Below, one piece after another: positions 1-14,000 of a stretch of DNA of 64,000 bases. This stretch comes from Cruorifilaria tuberocauda (lineage: Eukaryota; Nematoda; Chromadorea; Rhabditida; Onchocercidae). Location of the stretch: assembly GCA_013365365.1 (NCBI GenBank), contig JABVXU010000110.1, forward strand, positions 83,364 to 147,363, written 5' to 3'. Numbering within the stretch: position 1 is the first letter of the stretch; the number at the start of each line of letters is the position of its first letter. The notes under the pieces were generated by a model that saw only the letters and a program-made list of their open reading frames with translations, ran no database searches and was not told the DNA's origin. The position numbers were made by a program, and so were the translations under genes.

Positions 1-1
1 G

Positions 2-2023
2 GGTAAAGAAAATGCCTATCTGGCTTATAATGGAAAGGATCCAGTATTAAATTGGATTAATCCTGCCGTACAGGATAATATGCTTGAGATCGCAAAGAGT
101 TTCCTTGATATGGGAGTGGATGGTTTTCATGTGGAACATATTGGTCAATTAATCAAGCATTTACCGAAATCAGAGGTGCCATTATATTTTCAATACTATG
201 GAGAAGAAAATATAAACTTTTTAAATATTTAAAATTTCAAAATATTATCTATATTATTAAATTCATCTATTACAAAATTATTGCAATCAATAGTATGATC
301 TTATTTTATATTCCAAATATACCCAATTCAAATCCGGAAAAAAAAATTCTGTCTTTCTTATCCTTTATCGGTATGAATGATATAACCTATATGGAGTAAG
401 AATAAATTCCATCTTTGCTTAGTTTTATGTAAATATAAATTTTAAGGTACACATTGCGCTGTCGATGATCAATGATTTCATCGGAAGCTTGCGAAATTAT
501 ACGAGTAATAATGAAACACTCAATAATCGAGAAATTATTATATTTTCGTCATTGGATGATTTTACCGAACTACAAGAATCTAATAGTTTTACTTTGTCGA
601 ATCTTACTTATATCATCGATGACTCTGTCACCAAACTAAATAATGTTTGTTTCTTAAAATTATCAATTTTCTAAAAATAAGAAAAGTTGATATCTAACAT
701 AGGTTTTCGTTTTTGCAGTATTTTTTTTTGGATAATAACAAATAAGAAATAAGAAATCCACTAAAATTGTTATTTTTTCAGGGAACATGTCCAAATGGAA
801 TAGCCCAATGTTTACACTCTACACTTATTACATCTTTCGGACGATTCAGCGCTACACAACTTCCATACGCATGGCAATTCACGAATTATCATGTTTCACG
901 TCTTAGTACAAGATTTGATAAAGCAACAGCAACATTACTATCTTTTGTACAACTTTCATTGCCAGGTATCGTTCAGTTGTATTATGGACAAGAACTAAGT
1001 CTTGAAGATAGTATTGGTTCAATAAACAAATTTACTGGTTTGATGCAGTGGAATAGCAGCGAATATGGAGGTTTCACATCTGGCAACCAGAAACCATTTT
1101 TCTCTACTACGCTTAATTACAAAGAAGATAATTTCGAGGTAACAGTATTCTGTCAGTCCTAGATTAATTACCTATTAATCCAGTTAGTGTATGGATTTTG
1201 CAAGTTATCGATCATTTGTCCGAGTAAAAACTAGTCGATCTCAACCTAATATATGTGTAGATTATGTTCTTAGCAAAAACTTTTCTATTCTTTCATTTAA
1301 AAACGATTTAGACAAAAGAAAACAAACAAAATAAACAAAAATGAATGTATAATGAATTATCGTTTTTTGTTAAATGAGATCAATCTATTATAGAATGCTA
1401 CTTGTTATACTAGTTGTTATATTCAAAAATTAAAACAATTGAAAATTTTCGTTTTGTTGACTAAAATCAAAGATTTCATATGTGAGAATTTAATTTTATA
1501 ATTTCCATCATTCAAAATAACAATCTAATGTATAGGTTCAATCTAATAGTTATCGTTCACCATTGAAAACATTGAAAGCGGTAGCAAAAATGCGTCAGCG
1601 TGAACATAATTTTGCACTTGGTGAGACACAGTTAGCACCACTTACTCATGATGTCGTCCTATTCAGTCGATTTTATCAAATTGATAATAGTACCAGTGGA
1701 GCGGTATGTTTTTTCCTTTTTTATAAATACATTAAAACTGATTAAAAGGTTAAATGAAATGTAAATTGCTTAGATTTTTTGATAATTTTTGATTATATGA
1801 TTAGGCTTTGCATATTTTTCAGGCCTACCTGATTGGCGCAAACTTTGGAACATCTGATGCTGAAATAAACGGAGTAATAGTATTGCCGAATAGTTATAAG
1901 CTAGATAAAGCAGAAGTAGCTATCATTACTCCAAACGTTGATAAATACCAACCAAGAGATAAAATATCATTGCACGATAAAATTGTTCTTGGTCCTAAAC
2001 AAGGAATTATTATCAAAGTTTAA
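2..2023 (+). CDS. SLC3-type amino-acid transporter heavy chain (4F2hc/ATGP-like), 3' part
   Basis: Five exons join without a frame break, all at phase 0: 2-175, 447-644, 782-1138, 1536-1703 and 1823-2023 (TAA). The start lies outside the window. The product is a GH13 (alpha-amylase-like) ectodomain. The segment GVDGFHVEHIGQ sits where amylases carry DGFRxD, and SLPGIVQLYYGQEL matches the late barrel strands. A short beta-rich C-terminal domain with conserved VVLFSRFYQI follows. In SLC3 proteins this domain is a non-catalytic chaperone that pairs with a light-chain amino-acid permease at the plasma membrane. The catalytic Asp position reads Glu here and the neighbouring Arg is His, which favours a transporter subunit over a glucosidase. 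C. elegans relatives are ATGP-1 and ATGP-2; I cannot tell which is closer. The N-terminal membrane segment is not in view. Confidence 0.85.
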
Positions 2024-2351
2024 TGTTAACAAATTTATTATGTATCTGGAAAGAAGCTACAATTTTTTTAGATAATTCTTTTCTATGCTATTGTCAATAT
2101 TTATTATAATTTCCTCATCAAATACTAAACGTGGCAGCTCGGTTTACAGCTTACAGAATCTCAATTCCATTCCACATTAAATGCTATAATGTATACGATT
2201 CAGTAGCAACTGGAAACTTTTTATTACCACTTTCTTGTTATTTGTGACTTATATGAAACAATATTACCGTTGTAGATAAGAACAAAATATACCAGATAAT
2301 GAAATATACTTTGCTATTATAATCATGTAATAGCAAAGCATATTTTACACT

Positions 2352-2357
2352 AATAAA
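2352..2357 (+). terminator. candidate poly(A) signal of the SLC3-like gene
   Basis: AATAAA lies about 330 bases after the stop codon, in AT-rich DNA with no competing gene on this strand. Position and motif only; the 3' end is not proven. Confidence 0.4.
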
Positions 2358-3301
2358 CGTAAAATTTGTTTGGTTTATGTTAACATCAGTGCAGTTGAAA
2401 CAGAAATCTTATTTAAATTTTAATAAGATAAGAAATTACACAACATGAAATAACCGATGAGCTTGAAAACAAGGGACTGATCACGTTACTGTGAAAAGTT
2501 CCATTTGGCACTTGAATAATTGCAACAACAAAGCATTCAAAACATGATAATACACGAAATCGAAAGAATCTTGGTAAAAGGTCCTTTGGACTGATATAAC
2601 ATGTAAATAAAACTTGACAAAGCTAGCAAGAATTTGATTAGTGAAGAGAAAACAAACATAGGAAATAAAATACTAATTTGTATCACATATTACGAACTTG
2701 TTGACAAACAATATGTCTTAAAGTTTAAAGTGAAAATTAGAGTAAAAAAAAGATTTGATAATTTGCGTAAACGTTCACATATGATAGCACGTCATCCTCA
2801 TACTATTTTAAGGGCAATCGTAACAAAATCATTTCTGAACAAGTCTCCACAAGTCAGTAGCTTCCTTCTTCCAAAAAAAATTTCATCATTATTCAGTTTG
2901 TCCATTGATGTTGCCCAAAGCAAATTAATAACGCATTAAAACAAAGCTAGGATACAATCAAAATATTACAGAATTAGAAGTGCAAAGATTTCAAATACAT
3001 GTTTCAAATTCATTAGATCACAGAGCTCGATTATTTCATAGCAAAATATACTTTCATTTATACAATAGATTTTATTTAAACTTACAAAGTACTTGAGCGA
3101 TGAAAGTTTTTGCGTAGCATATACATACCAATACTTCAACCGTAAAGAAATTTTGTGTAGTTGACAGTTAAAATAAAGTAAAGCAATGTTTAGAATAAAA
3201 CAGCATTTAATGCAGAATATTATGGTATATGCAAATACTAAAAAAATGAAAAACTATACTTTTTTACAATACCCGTAAATAATATCAGTGAAAAATGACA
3301 A
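2358..3301. other. intergenic, convergent gene ends
   Basis: AT-rich spacer between the 3' ends of the SLC3-like gene (+) and the Fic gene (-). A 101-codon open frame at 2634-2939 starts at a non-ATG codon, has biased Lys/Ser-rich composition and lacks splice context, so I see no gene here. Confidence 0.6.
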
Positions 3302-6300
3302 TTACGGACCGTCATGATCCTGTTGTGCAGAGATTTTAGGCGATGCTGATATAGTACAAGCATCAGATCCTTCTTGATGATCACATGTAGTTGCAGAATT
3401 GATATATAACTAAAAAAAATCAAGGAATTTGAGAAAGAGATGGATTTCGGCAATAAAATTGGGAAAAATCAATCATATTAAATGTCAGATTTATAAAATC
3501 GACAACTCTAATTGAAAGTTACTTCCTATTATAAAAGCCAGACTTGTAAAGTAGTATCTGTTTGACGGGCAATAAAGCGAATGAACGGGCGAAGATTTCC
3601 AAGATTTGCAGCATTAAGAGTCTCATAATAGTCAGAACGGGCCTCCACTGGTATTATCACAGGAGGAAAACCACTCTGCATCAAAATCAAATTCATCAAC
3701 AAACGTGCTGTACGTCCGTTACCATCGATGAATGGGTGTATCGAAACCTATTAAAAAAGAATTCTTCGAGCCTTAAAGCAATCCATATTATAAAAAGAAT
3801 ATAACTAGTAATATAAAAATCAAGGCCCTCGTAATCTCGATCTAGAGTGAAACAATTTGCGATTCTTCCCAGAATCTCCAGACTCTACACATTATAACAA
3901 ATAATTTGGAAATGCAAATTTTTGAAATATGTGTAGTAGGCGAACCAGCTTATAGTGAGCGATAGCCGCACGTTCTATGGGATCCAGTAGCAAACTCTCA
4001 TCCTCATTCAACCATTTTACCATTTCTTCCATTTCTTCGGGTATCATGTTTGCCGGAATGGGAGTGAAACTTCCCACAAATACCTGAAAAGAACTAAGAG
4101 AACACCACAATGCTGAACGGTTCCTCAATCAAAGCAATCTTCTATAAAGAAAAAAAGAAAAAAGAATTGTTGTTAAGTATTTTAAACTAGCCTGTTCTCC
4201 AATGTTCGCCAGTAATACTCAAATGTGTTTTCAATAATTCATTTAGTCCTTTCATGCTATTCGTTTTATAATGTTACAACATTTGATTCTACAAACTTCT
4301 TCACAGCATCTACTATCATAAAATACCAACCTGAGTTTTACGAAATACACCTGCTCCATCTGGATCGACAAAACCAAGCACACGGCTGTGAATGTCCAGG
4401 ATGTCCTGCAATACAAACGACTCTGAGACGAAAGACATGAAAGACATAAATAACAATATATTAACATGTTACAATAATTTAAAAATAAATAGGAAGCTAT
4501 CAAAGAGAAATTTAAAAATAGCATGAATAGGCATTTGTGACTGTTGTCGGACCTGAAGAGTAAAATACGATATATATGCAACGCTTTGGTTTATGAATCT
4601 CAGTGCAGCGTCCATTCCTAAAATCTCGTTATGTTCCATAATACTTTTGCCAGCCACTGCCATCCTTGTCTCTAATATAGACCTAAACTGCACAAAATTA
4701 GCAGGTTAATAGATTCTTTCATTGGTATTTCTCTTAACTAAAGATAAACAAAATCTTACCTTGTCTGACCAAGAGACATGGTGTTGCCTTCAATTGCTAC
4801 AGTGTGATAAATATGCAAAAAATATGATTCTCTCATTGCCCTTCTCAATGCGGTACTAGTCTTTGGTATTCGTAAAAAATATGCACGTTTTTCATGAAGT
4901 TTCTTCAACATTTCTTTGTCAATTTCTTCTACGATGGGTAAAGCTCTTGCTCGTCTTCTACAAACAATATTCAGTTAGTGATAATGTGTAAACTTTATCG
5001 ATATGACATAACGTTAGAGAAAATATCCCACTGCTAATTACTTTTCTTTTTTTGATATAATGATAGGAAATGACTGTTTTTTTTTTCTAAGATATTAATA
5101 TATGACATAAAAATTCTCACACTAACGCTTCAGGATGAAGTGGATTGTAGCTCAGCGCCCGCGAATATAACTCTTCCGCTTGTACAAGATTTTTCCGTCC
5201 CATTTCAACAACTAAACCATACTCGGCTAAGATGTCTGGATGATGAGGAGCCAGTGCAAGCGCATGCTGAATAATGAGCTCTGCCTACAAAGTAATCAAC
5301 TTCCAAAGTCTCACTTTACAACACTTACGACTGACACTCTGAATTTTCGAACCAACAGCAACAAATTGAAGAAAGACATATTTATCAAATTGTCAGATCC
5401 ATACATGAATAAAATCTATTAAATTTTCACAATCTAAGCTTTCGAAACTAACATTTACAATTAATTATCTCTCGTCAAATGTCTTTAAATCTACCGTATG
5501 CTTAAGCCATGGATGTAAGAATTTTTGAATTATACCTTCGCCATATTTCCTTGCGTCCTCGATTGAACCGCAGCTTTTAAAGCTACAAATGCTTCCTTCT
5601 CGGTCTTCCAATCCCACTGAACAACAGCTGCTTGGATAGTAGGAGCCACTGCTCTCTCGACTTCTTTGAAATCATCTCTGAAGTACGAGGATTCCACAGA
5701 TAATGGATCGACAAAATAACCCAATTCGGTTGTACTAAAAAACACATATTTGAGAACTTTTTAGAAAATTAGTGAAAAACTTAGCAAAATAAGTACTCGC
5801 ATAACAGAACGAAAATTTTAGCAGATTTAACGTTCTGTAACAATATTAATTACCTGAACCTTTGATATACAACTCTATCATCTATAAATTCTTATATTTT
5901 ATCAAAGTTATTATAAGAACTTTCAGTTATTTTCTTCAACAATTGTATCACTAACCCAATATAACGTTTACGGGACAATTGGGCTGAACAGTAGTCAGTT
6001 TGTTTAATGAACTCAGGTGCGAATTGCAGGTTGCAAATTAAATACTGTGAAACCATCATTCGCTGGACCAGAATCGATAATGTCTAAAAATAATTGGTTC
6101 CTTTACAAAATGTTTCTTAAAATTTTTAAAACTATGGTAGAAATTAAAAATACTCTTTGTACAAATAATAATTAGCATGATAACATTTTAGGTCATTACT
6201 ATTTAACAGATAACTTGAAGGGCTCACACCGAAAAGTAAATATGCCATTTAACATACCTGCACAGAAATTGATACAGCAATAGACACGGCTACAATTCGC

Positions 6301-6356
6301 GCCCATGGTTGTACAAAAATGTTGGTAACGGATGACATTTTAGACATTTCCAGCAT
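3302..6356 (-). CDS. fic-1: Fic-domain protein AMPylase/de-AMPylase (FICD ortholog)
   Basis: Ten exons in transcript order: 6258-6356, 5956-6083, 5536-5734, 5127-5284, 4760-4957, 4553-4682, 4331-4405, 3946-4083, 3544-3747 and 3302-3409. All phases agree and give 478 residues, near the usual FICD size. The N-terminus has a hydrophobic stretch ([15 protein letters not shown]), expected to anchor the protein in the ER membrane. Next come two TPR-like helical repeats ([35 protein letters not shown]). The autoinhibitory helix TVAIEGN precedes the Fic core, whose catalytic loop is [16 protein letters not shown] enzymes attach AMP to, and remove it from, the ER chaperone BiP/HSP70; the Glu of TVAIEGN switches between these activities. 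The active His and the inhibitory Glu are both intact, so a working enzyme is expected. Exon 10 encodes a short polar tail. Confidence 0.93.
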
Positions 6357-6370
6357 TTAGAGGTTGACAC

Positions 6371-6372
6371 CT
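6371..6372 (-). promoter_or_regulatory. possible trans-splice (spliced-leader) acceptor of fic-1
   Basis: On the minus strand an AG (ATTGTAG) lies 14 bases before the presumed ATG with pyrimidine-rich DNA upstream. That is typical spacing for a nematode spliced-leader site. A 5' untranslated cis-spliced exon would look the same. Confidence 0.35.
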
Positions 6373-7549
6373 ACAATGGTAATCACTTTCCATTGACGAC
6401 AGTGAGATAATGGAAAAAAAACAAGAGATGGAGGAGAAAAAGAGAAGAAAAAAAGTAAAAAAGGATATATCAGTCAAAACAATCAATCAAAATAAAAATA
6501 CATATCTAACTGTAATATATTTCAATTACTTAATCAGTTATTCCATTTAAAGTTACCATCTAAGCAATACTTTTTTTATGTTTTATTTTTATGCATTCTT
6601 ATAATGTTTTTTTACGTATCGACAGATACCCATCTAATTATTGTATTTGATCGCTATGAACATGGTCAAAGATCGAAGCATGCAAATCAAAATTCTATAA
6701 ACATTTAATGTTGATTGCCTTAATGATTTTCTCAAATTATGACGAAATAAAAACCACAACCCCGCTTACCTTATTTTATTGGATGATTAGTGATTAAAAT
6801 GTAAAACTGTAAAGATTCAAAGAGACGACCATTTGATGGTGAACTCAAAATTTCCATTTTTTTTCTGCAAGCATTAAAATTAATTTCAACTTAAAATGAA
6901 AATTTATACTGTACGTTTTACAATAAATAAATCCCGAAACTTTTAACCAGCAATTTTCAACAAAACATAAAGCAAATTGTAAAAGAATTCAGAATATTCT
7001 ATTGTGATTCACAACACCACATTCTGCCCCCTTTGACTAACGTGATTCACGTGATTAAGTTTTACATCTAACTGCTCAAAATCTCTTCAAATTTTGTAAT
7101 ATTTTCTAATAGAATGCTTAATGTATATAGCGAAACGACATGTTATTTCTATTAGGCTAAGAGTTATCTAGCTAACAGAATTTCTCTTCTCTCTTTCATA
7201 ACAAATCATGCAAGAGAAAGGGACAGAGGGAGACGGGGAGAGAGAGAGAAAAAAGGAGAGAGAAAGAAAGATGGTATAGGCGTCGCAAAATATTGCAATA
7301 GGAACTCATGTTACGATGCATAACGCGTTGTTCGTGTTCATATGTGGTGCTGTGTTTACGTGGCCGCGTGGGCGGGTGCGTGTTTGTACACTTATTACAC
7401 GCATAATTATATATCTGCAGTGGAACTCGTTTACTGGGTAGAAAGAGACAAGCAATACATTTTTGGTGGACGGATTACAGGAAAATGGAAGAAAATGTCG
7501 TGATAGATTGGGAATAGTACACATTTTTTTGGTTGTAAACTATTTGGTG
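6373..7549. other. intergenic region upstream of fic-1 and lgg-2
   Basis: AT-rich DNA with a purine-rich GA tract near 7205-7275. No coding pattern seen. It presumably carries the divergent promoters of fic-1 (-) and lgg-2 (+). Confidence 0.5.
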
Positions 7550-7930
<381 letters not shown>

Positions 7931-8294
7931 AGTGACACACGCATATGGACGGTGATACAGATAATTCGAGGCAAGAAGAGTATCATGGGAAAATTCTGAG
8001 TTATAAATTTCATCATTCATCGTTTCGTTCTTCGTATTTTTCGCTAATGTTTGCATTCGCAGATATTTTTGTATAGAATTAGATGTGTAGATGATAGATA
8101 TTATGTACTTGTTTGTATTTTTGTGATAATTATGCTGCATACTGTTATAAATAGCAATGCAGAGAAGAGGGGAAAAAAAAAGTTAATGAAATGATCTGTA
8201 GAACGGAATAAAAGTTGGTGGTAAAATACGAACCTAATAGGATTGACAGTGGAGGAAAGGGTGCGTACCTTGGACAGCGGAAGTACTGGAAAAG

Positions 8295-9347
8295 ATGTCA
8301 TTTAGTGGATATGTACCGACATTCAAGGAACGACATTCATTTGGTATGTTATTTTTCTCTCCTTTTTTTTTGTTTCATATATAGAAGAATTATTGTTTTG
8401 TTTTAATGAGAAACGTGAATTGATGGGAAGAGGAAGAGATACGATATTGGTTCGATTTCACAACTTCGAAATAAACTATTAAGATAAGGTGGTATTTGTA
8501 CACTCACTTCTTTGAAATTTATCTATTATTATGAATTCTCAGAATGGTAGGTTTTAATTTACCGCTCATTTACAGCTGATAAAATCTGTGTCCTAATGTA
8601 ACAAATGTAGTCGAGTGATTTTATTATTTCAGCAGCACGTGCAAAAGATGCAGCAGAAGCACGACAACAGCAGCCAAACAAGTTCCCAGTTGTCATTGAG
8701 CGATTTGAAGGAGAGAAGTATTTGCCACTTCTAGATCGATGCAAATTTCTGGTACCAGACCACATAACAATTGCTGAATTGATGCAGATTGTGAGAAGGT
8801 TTGCTCGTTGGTTTTTTGTATGTATTTCGATCCTTCTTGCTGCTGATTGTCTGCAGGAAGTTCATATATTGTTGATGGTCAATAACTTTTAAGTTGGTTT
8901 GTTTGGGTACATTTGCTTTATGTTGGTCTTTTCATTTTATCCAAATCTGTCACCGTAAGCTCCTCTTACATTATCTGTATTAGTGATTGTTCTAAGAACA
9001 GTAAAACGAAGGAACGTCCCAGTATTCTAGAATGTACGTCACAGCCTACTAAAATATGGAATAAAGCATAATACTCCTAATTGTCATTTCTCATAAAGTA
9101 AGGCATCAACGTGTTTTACTAATATTGTTTTGTGAATTTTTCATGAATTTGAAATAGAATGGAGAAAATAAATTTTTTCAGACGACTGCAGCTTCATCCG
9201 GATCAAACTTTCTTTCTCTTAGTCAATGAAAAATCGATGGTATCGAACAGTATGACTATGTACCAGTTATATCAGCAGGAAGCAGATCAGGATGGCTTTT
9301 TATACATGGTTTACACCAGTCAACCGGCATTTGGTGGTCTGAAATGA
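8295..9347 (+). CDS. lgg-2: LC3/Atg8-family ubiquitin-like autophagy protein
   Basis: Three exons, 8295-8343, 8633-8798 and 9182-9347 (TGA), give 126 residues with correct phases (1, then 2). The N-terminus (FKERHSF) and the [13 protein letters not shown] and [14 protein letters not shown] segments identify the LC3 branch. The third exon has [10 protein letters not shown] and ends [13 protein letters not shown]. Atg8 proteins are cut after a C-terminal Gly by ATG4, then joined to phosphatidylethanolamine on forming autophagosomes. Here the Gly of AFG is followed by three residues (GLK), so processing is needed. The N-terminal extension is longer than in GABARAP-type LGG-1, which supports LGG-2. 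The start chosen is the only ATG that keeps the first helix; an upstream exon cannot be excluded. Confidence 0.95.
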
Positions 9348-11078
9348 GCGTAAACATCTACGCATTTATTACCTCTTCAAAATTTTTGAAGTTTTCTTCC
9401 ATTTAATTTCATTTTGATACTCAACAAAGATTAATACGTCTGTAATGCAAAACTTAGTCCTGTGCAAAAAATACTCAGTAAAGATAATGCTGTCATCATT
9501 TTTTTTCGAAAATGCATGTTGCTTTCTTGTTTTGCTTTTATTATTTCTTGTGACATAATTTCCTGCTTCCTGAATGCTGAATTTGGTTTTTATTTTGGCT
9601 TCATTTTATTATGTTGTATGGTTCATTATTCTGTAAATTTAAAACGCTGTATAAAGTTTTTTTTTGTTTTGTAAAGTGTTCTAGACATTGCCAACGAACC
9701 AAAGGACGATTTTTCTGTTTTTAAACGAATTATTATTGAGTCTACAGATTGTTGGATCTTTCTCTATGTTTAAGAATTTTAGGTAGTATTAGGTTCAGCA
9801 GTAATCATGACAGTAATTTGAATGGTGCTTGTGTCATTAGTTGTTTACGACGTTTCTCATTTTTACAGCGCATAAAAGCATCGTATGGATCATCTGGAAG
9901 TGAGAGATGAAAGACGTGAATACGATGCATTTGCATCTAAATTGGGATGAGGAAACTGGAATAATGCAAAAGAACGAAAATCAGAAGTAATCGGAAGTTT
10001 TGAAACAGTAAGATCGGATATACCTCACAAGATCCATGTACCTCACAAGCTAATAAAGAGCGAAAATAATGTTTAATGAGATATATCGTTCCCGTATTCG
10101 ATCAAGTATTTATTAACATAGTATCAGCAATTGACTTCCCGGAAATATAACATTATTGAAATGAATTGTAAACGGCATTTGGGTCGAGCTTTTCGCACAC
10201 CAAAAGACACGTGCAGTATATGCTCATCCACATGAAAAGGTAAACATTGACCGATATAACATTGCTGTTTATCACACGTCTTTAATAGCAACCAGCAAAT
10301 CTGAACAAACGAAAATATTCCAAGGTATTGATTTTTGTACTAAAGATATTACAAAAAGGTGTGACGTGTATGGGTGATGCTATCAGTAGTATTACCGAGG
10401 TCATTTTTCGATATCCAGTGGAATAGATTCTGCAATCGCAAGACGATTTTATCATCACGATAATACTTCAAAAGCATTTCAAATTACCTATAATGCGTAA
10501 TTTCGCTTGTGTGATCGAATTTAACATTGATTTATTTAACGGGAGGAATTTTTGCAGTTGTACAATATTTGGTTGATGTGGTTCAAGTAAGGGAGAGTTG
10601 TTAGCGAAATAAAGAATTACCACTACTACTATTACTACTACTACTACTACAACGGCTAATACTGGTAATAGTTAGCAGTGTGGGGAGACATGCAATAGTG
10701 GCCATTGATGACCAGTTTTGATATAATATCCAGTAGAGCTGGTTTGTATTTATTTATCTATTTAGTGAAAAAGAGGAATGACCAAAGGCAGAGGCAGCTC
10801 AGTCCATCATAGACTGTCCATCGATAAGCACTCATTCCCTCCTCTCTCCTCTCTCTCAACTAAAATACGGATCTCACGGCGAACTATATTCAATTCATCA
10901 TCATTACTCTTTTAATTCATATATTTCTTATTATTACATTATTCCATTCGAAATTTCTGTTGGCAAAATTTTCTGATCATCAATCTTCTATTATATTATT
11001 CATAGTAAAAAGAAAAAAAAAATTTGTTCTTGGTGAAATCATCAATCATTACATCGGTATTATTGGTTAATAATTATC
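9348..11078. other. intergenic; short (CTA)n tract
   Basis: No coding region seen between lgg-2 and the astacin gene. A short CTA/CTACTA triplet tract lies at about 10620-10650. The 70-codon frame at 9462 starts at TTG, is low in information and lacks support. Confidence 0.5.
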
Positions 11079-14000
11079 ATGCTCAGCATATTTCTCTCTC
11101 TCTTTCTATTTTACCAATTATCCGATCGTTCTATCGCCCTATCAGTGTTAGCGAATCATTTTATGAGAAATTACATTGAAGCTGACCGACAGAAAGTATT
11201 ATTTGATGGTATGGAATTTGGAATTTAAAATAAGAAAAAAGAAAATGGATATATTAAATGAAATCAAGTCATGCTATCCGAGAAAGACCTTTAACAGATA
11301 AAGTCTAAGGCCGTCATTAAAAATTTCCGAAAATGACATGAATTAATTGCCATAGTAGTATTAATTTTAATGTATCTTAGTCTGAGTCTAAATTATTTTA
11401 TTTCTCTTTATTACCACTTATCATGTATAATTATCACGTTTTTCACTGAAGATAAGTAAACTTCAGATTTGGGACAGAAATATCTTCAGCCACATGATTT
11501 CACTCTTGCTGAAATTACCCCAGGTAACAAATTTCAGTTGAAAAAAATTTTTAAACTATTTTCTGAAACTTGAATAAAGCATTTATTATTACCAATTTTG
11601 AATTCGTGCTTGAGTTCTGTCATGATTTAATCGTTCCATATATGATTTAATCGATCACAGTGCATATCCATTTTACGAATATTTAATCAATCATATGTTT
11701 TCTTTTAGTATATCTTTATATTCCTGATATCTGCAGTATTCTCGTAATTTAATGTAATTTTGTCATTAGAACTTACATACAATTTCCTATTTGCAATTAT
11801 AATTTTGCAGAGTATTTCGAAGTTTTTTTTATTCCCTGGATTTTTTTGTTCGGGCTTTCATTAACATGTTTTTATATTGATAGATAATTAAATAGTTAAA
11901 TGCTTTGAAGAAAGACCTTTGCACCATAACATGTATCATTAGAAAGAGATCTTGCTGATAAAATGAACTTTTTGACAGATTTTCTCTATTTTTTCATCAT
12001 ATTACTTGACGAACAAGGACTGATATTTCATAAATTTATCCAAACTCAACCAACCATTTCTTTCATATCGAAAATTTATCTTGAGGATTCACGAGCTATT
12101 CATGTGAACTTTGCTTCATCTCTATTCTGTTGCATACGATAATATCATTTCATCTCTTATTTACTTAATATGAATTAATTCCATAAGCATTAGAAAATAG
12201 TAAGACTCAACAACATACTTGTTCAGAAATCAGTTCATTTTGTTTTTTTTTTTAATGTATTTAAATTGAATTGAATTCACAAAGAAAGTTTTCAGTGGAA
12301 AGGATCAGCGAGGAACAGCTAAGTTCCATTATCAATTCTCAACTCTTTGAAGGTGATATTGTGGGCATCGACTCTACGACAACAATATCGACGTTGATTT
12401 TAAGAGATGAACCACTGGATCCATATGATTATCTATTCAAAATCCCTGTATGTTTTTTTTTATTATCCGTGACAATCATTGGTAATGAAATTGTATTTGA
12501 AGTTTGAAATGTCATTATTTTTACAGTTTCATAGCGCATTAAATTTGGCAACATACAAAAATAAGTTGTGGCCAAATGGACGAGTACCATATTTATTGGA
12601 GGAAGGAATGTCTGTGTCGTGAGTTTTTCAATTTTTTCCAAAACTAGCAATTCTAAATTTTAAATTACACAGAGTTTGGAACCATTCGAAAGCCATAAGG
12701 AATGTGTTAGAACCATTAATTTTTCGTTGTAACCGGAAACCCTCTCTGTCTTTTTTTTTTTCATTTCATCCCATCGCTTGCTAAATTTTTTATAAGATTA
12801 AAATAAGTGAATGGAACACGCTTGCAGGCAAAGGGTAGCTATCGCGCAAGCATTCGATGAATATAAAGACAAAACCTGTATAAAATTTGTACCAAAAACT
12901 GATGATGATGTCGATTATATCGTTATCAGAAGGAATACAGCTTTCGGGTTAATTACTTTCGTTATTTTTTCATCAGCACCATTGATTAATGCATAAATTT
13001 GTCAGTTCTATCCATCTATTTATTGGAAAATGACCTAATCTGTAGTAATATTCAGTGAAGCATTTGATCCATTCGTAAGAAAATTCCTTTGTCTTCTATA
13101 ACCGTTAATATAAGCCGTTCTTGAATTCTAATCAAAATTTGATGTTTTTAATTATTGGAAAATCGATCTAAATTAATTTAGCTGTTCGTCATATGTTGGA
13201 CGATCTGGCGGCAACCAGACGGTATCCTTAGAAGTTAACAAATGTTTTGCAAAAGGGATCATTGCGCATGAGTTGATGCATACGATTGGGTTTTTTCATG
13301 AACATTCACGTACCGATCGCGACCAATACGTAGACATCATCGAGGAAAACATTCGACCCGGTACTCGGTACACTTAAACTTGGATCTCTCTCTTTCTCTC
13401 ACCCTACTTAACTTAGTCTCATTTCCAGTTTAACTAGATGATAATGGAGCCCAGTAAAAAGGTGAACATATTTAAAACTTATAATTTCTCCAAATTAAAA
13501 AGAATCAAGTCAAAAATCCTAACTGGTGCAAGTTTACTTTATTTGAAATGTTTGCAACAAAATTTGATTTTTATTGAATTCTAGGGATGCTACAAAACTT
13601 TGAAAAATACCCGAAGAAAGTTATTGATTCATTAGGAATGCCCTATGATTATGATTCGATCATGCACTATCACAGACTGGCATTTTCCAAGAATGGTCAA
13701 TCAACTATTTTACCTAAAGTTAGTAATTTTTTGCAATGGAGAGCTTATTAGCATTAGTAGCTTAAGTCTTAGTGAAATTAAACAGGAAAGTTCAATAATT
13801 GACACTATAGAATTTTTTAAAATACCTGAACAGTTATTATATCCATATACAATTTGATCATCAGCGAAATCGGTTAAATTTTCATAATATTTCCCAAAGA
13901 TATGAAATTTTAATCAAATTGCATGCTTATAGTTCCATCGAATGCTTTATACTTAAAATTTAGGATCGACGAGTAAGAATTGGACAGCGATACAGATTGA

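Noticed and set aside
2634..2939. 101-codon plus-strand frame
   Set aside because: Starts at TTG, shows no domain, and lies between convergent gene ends.
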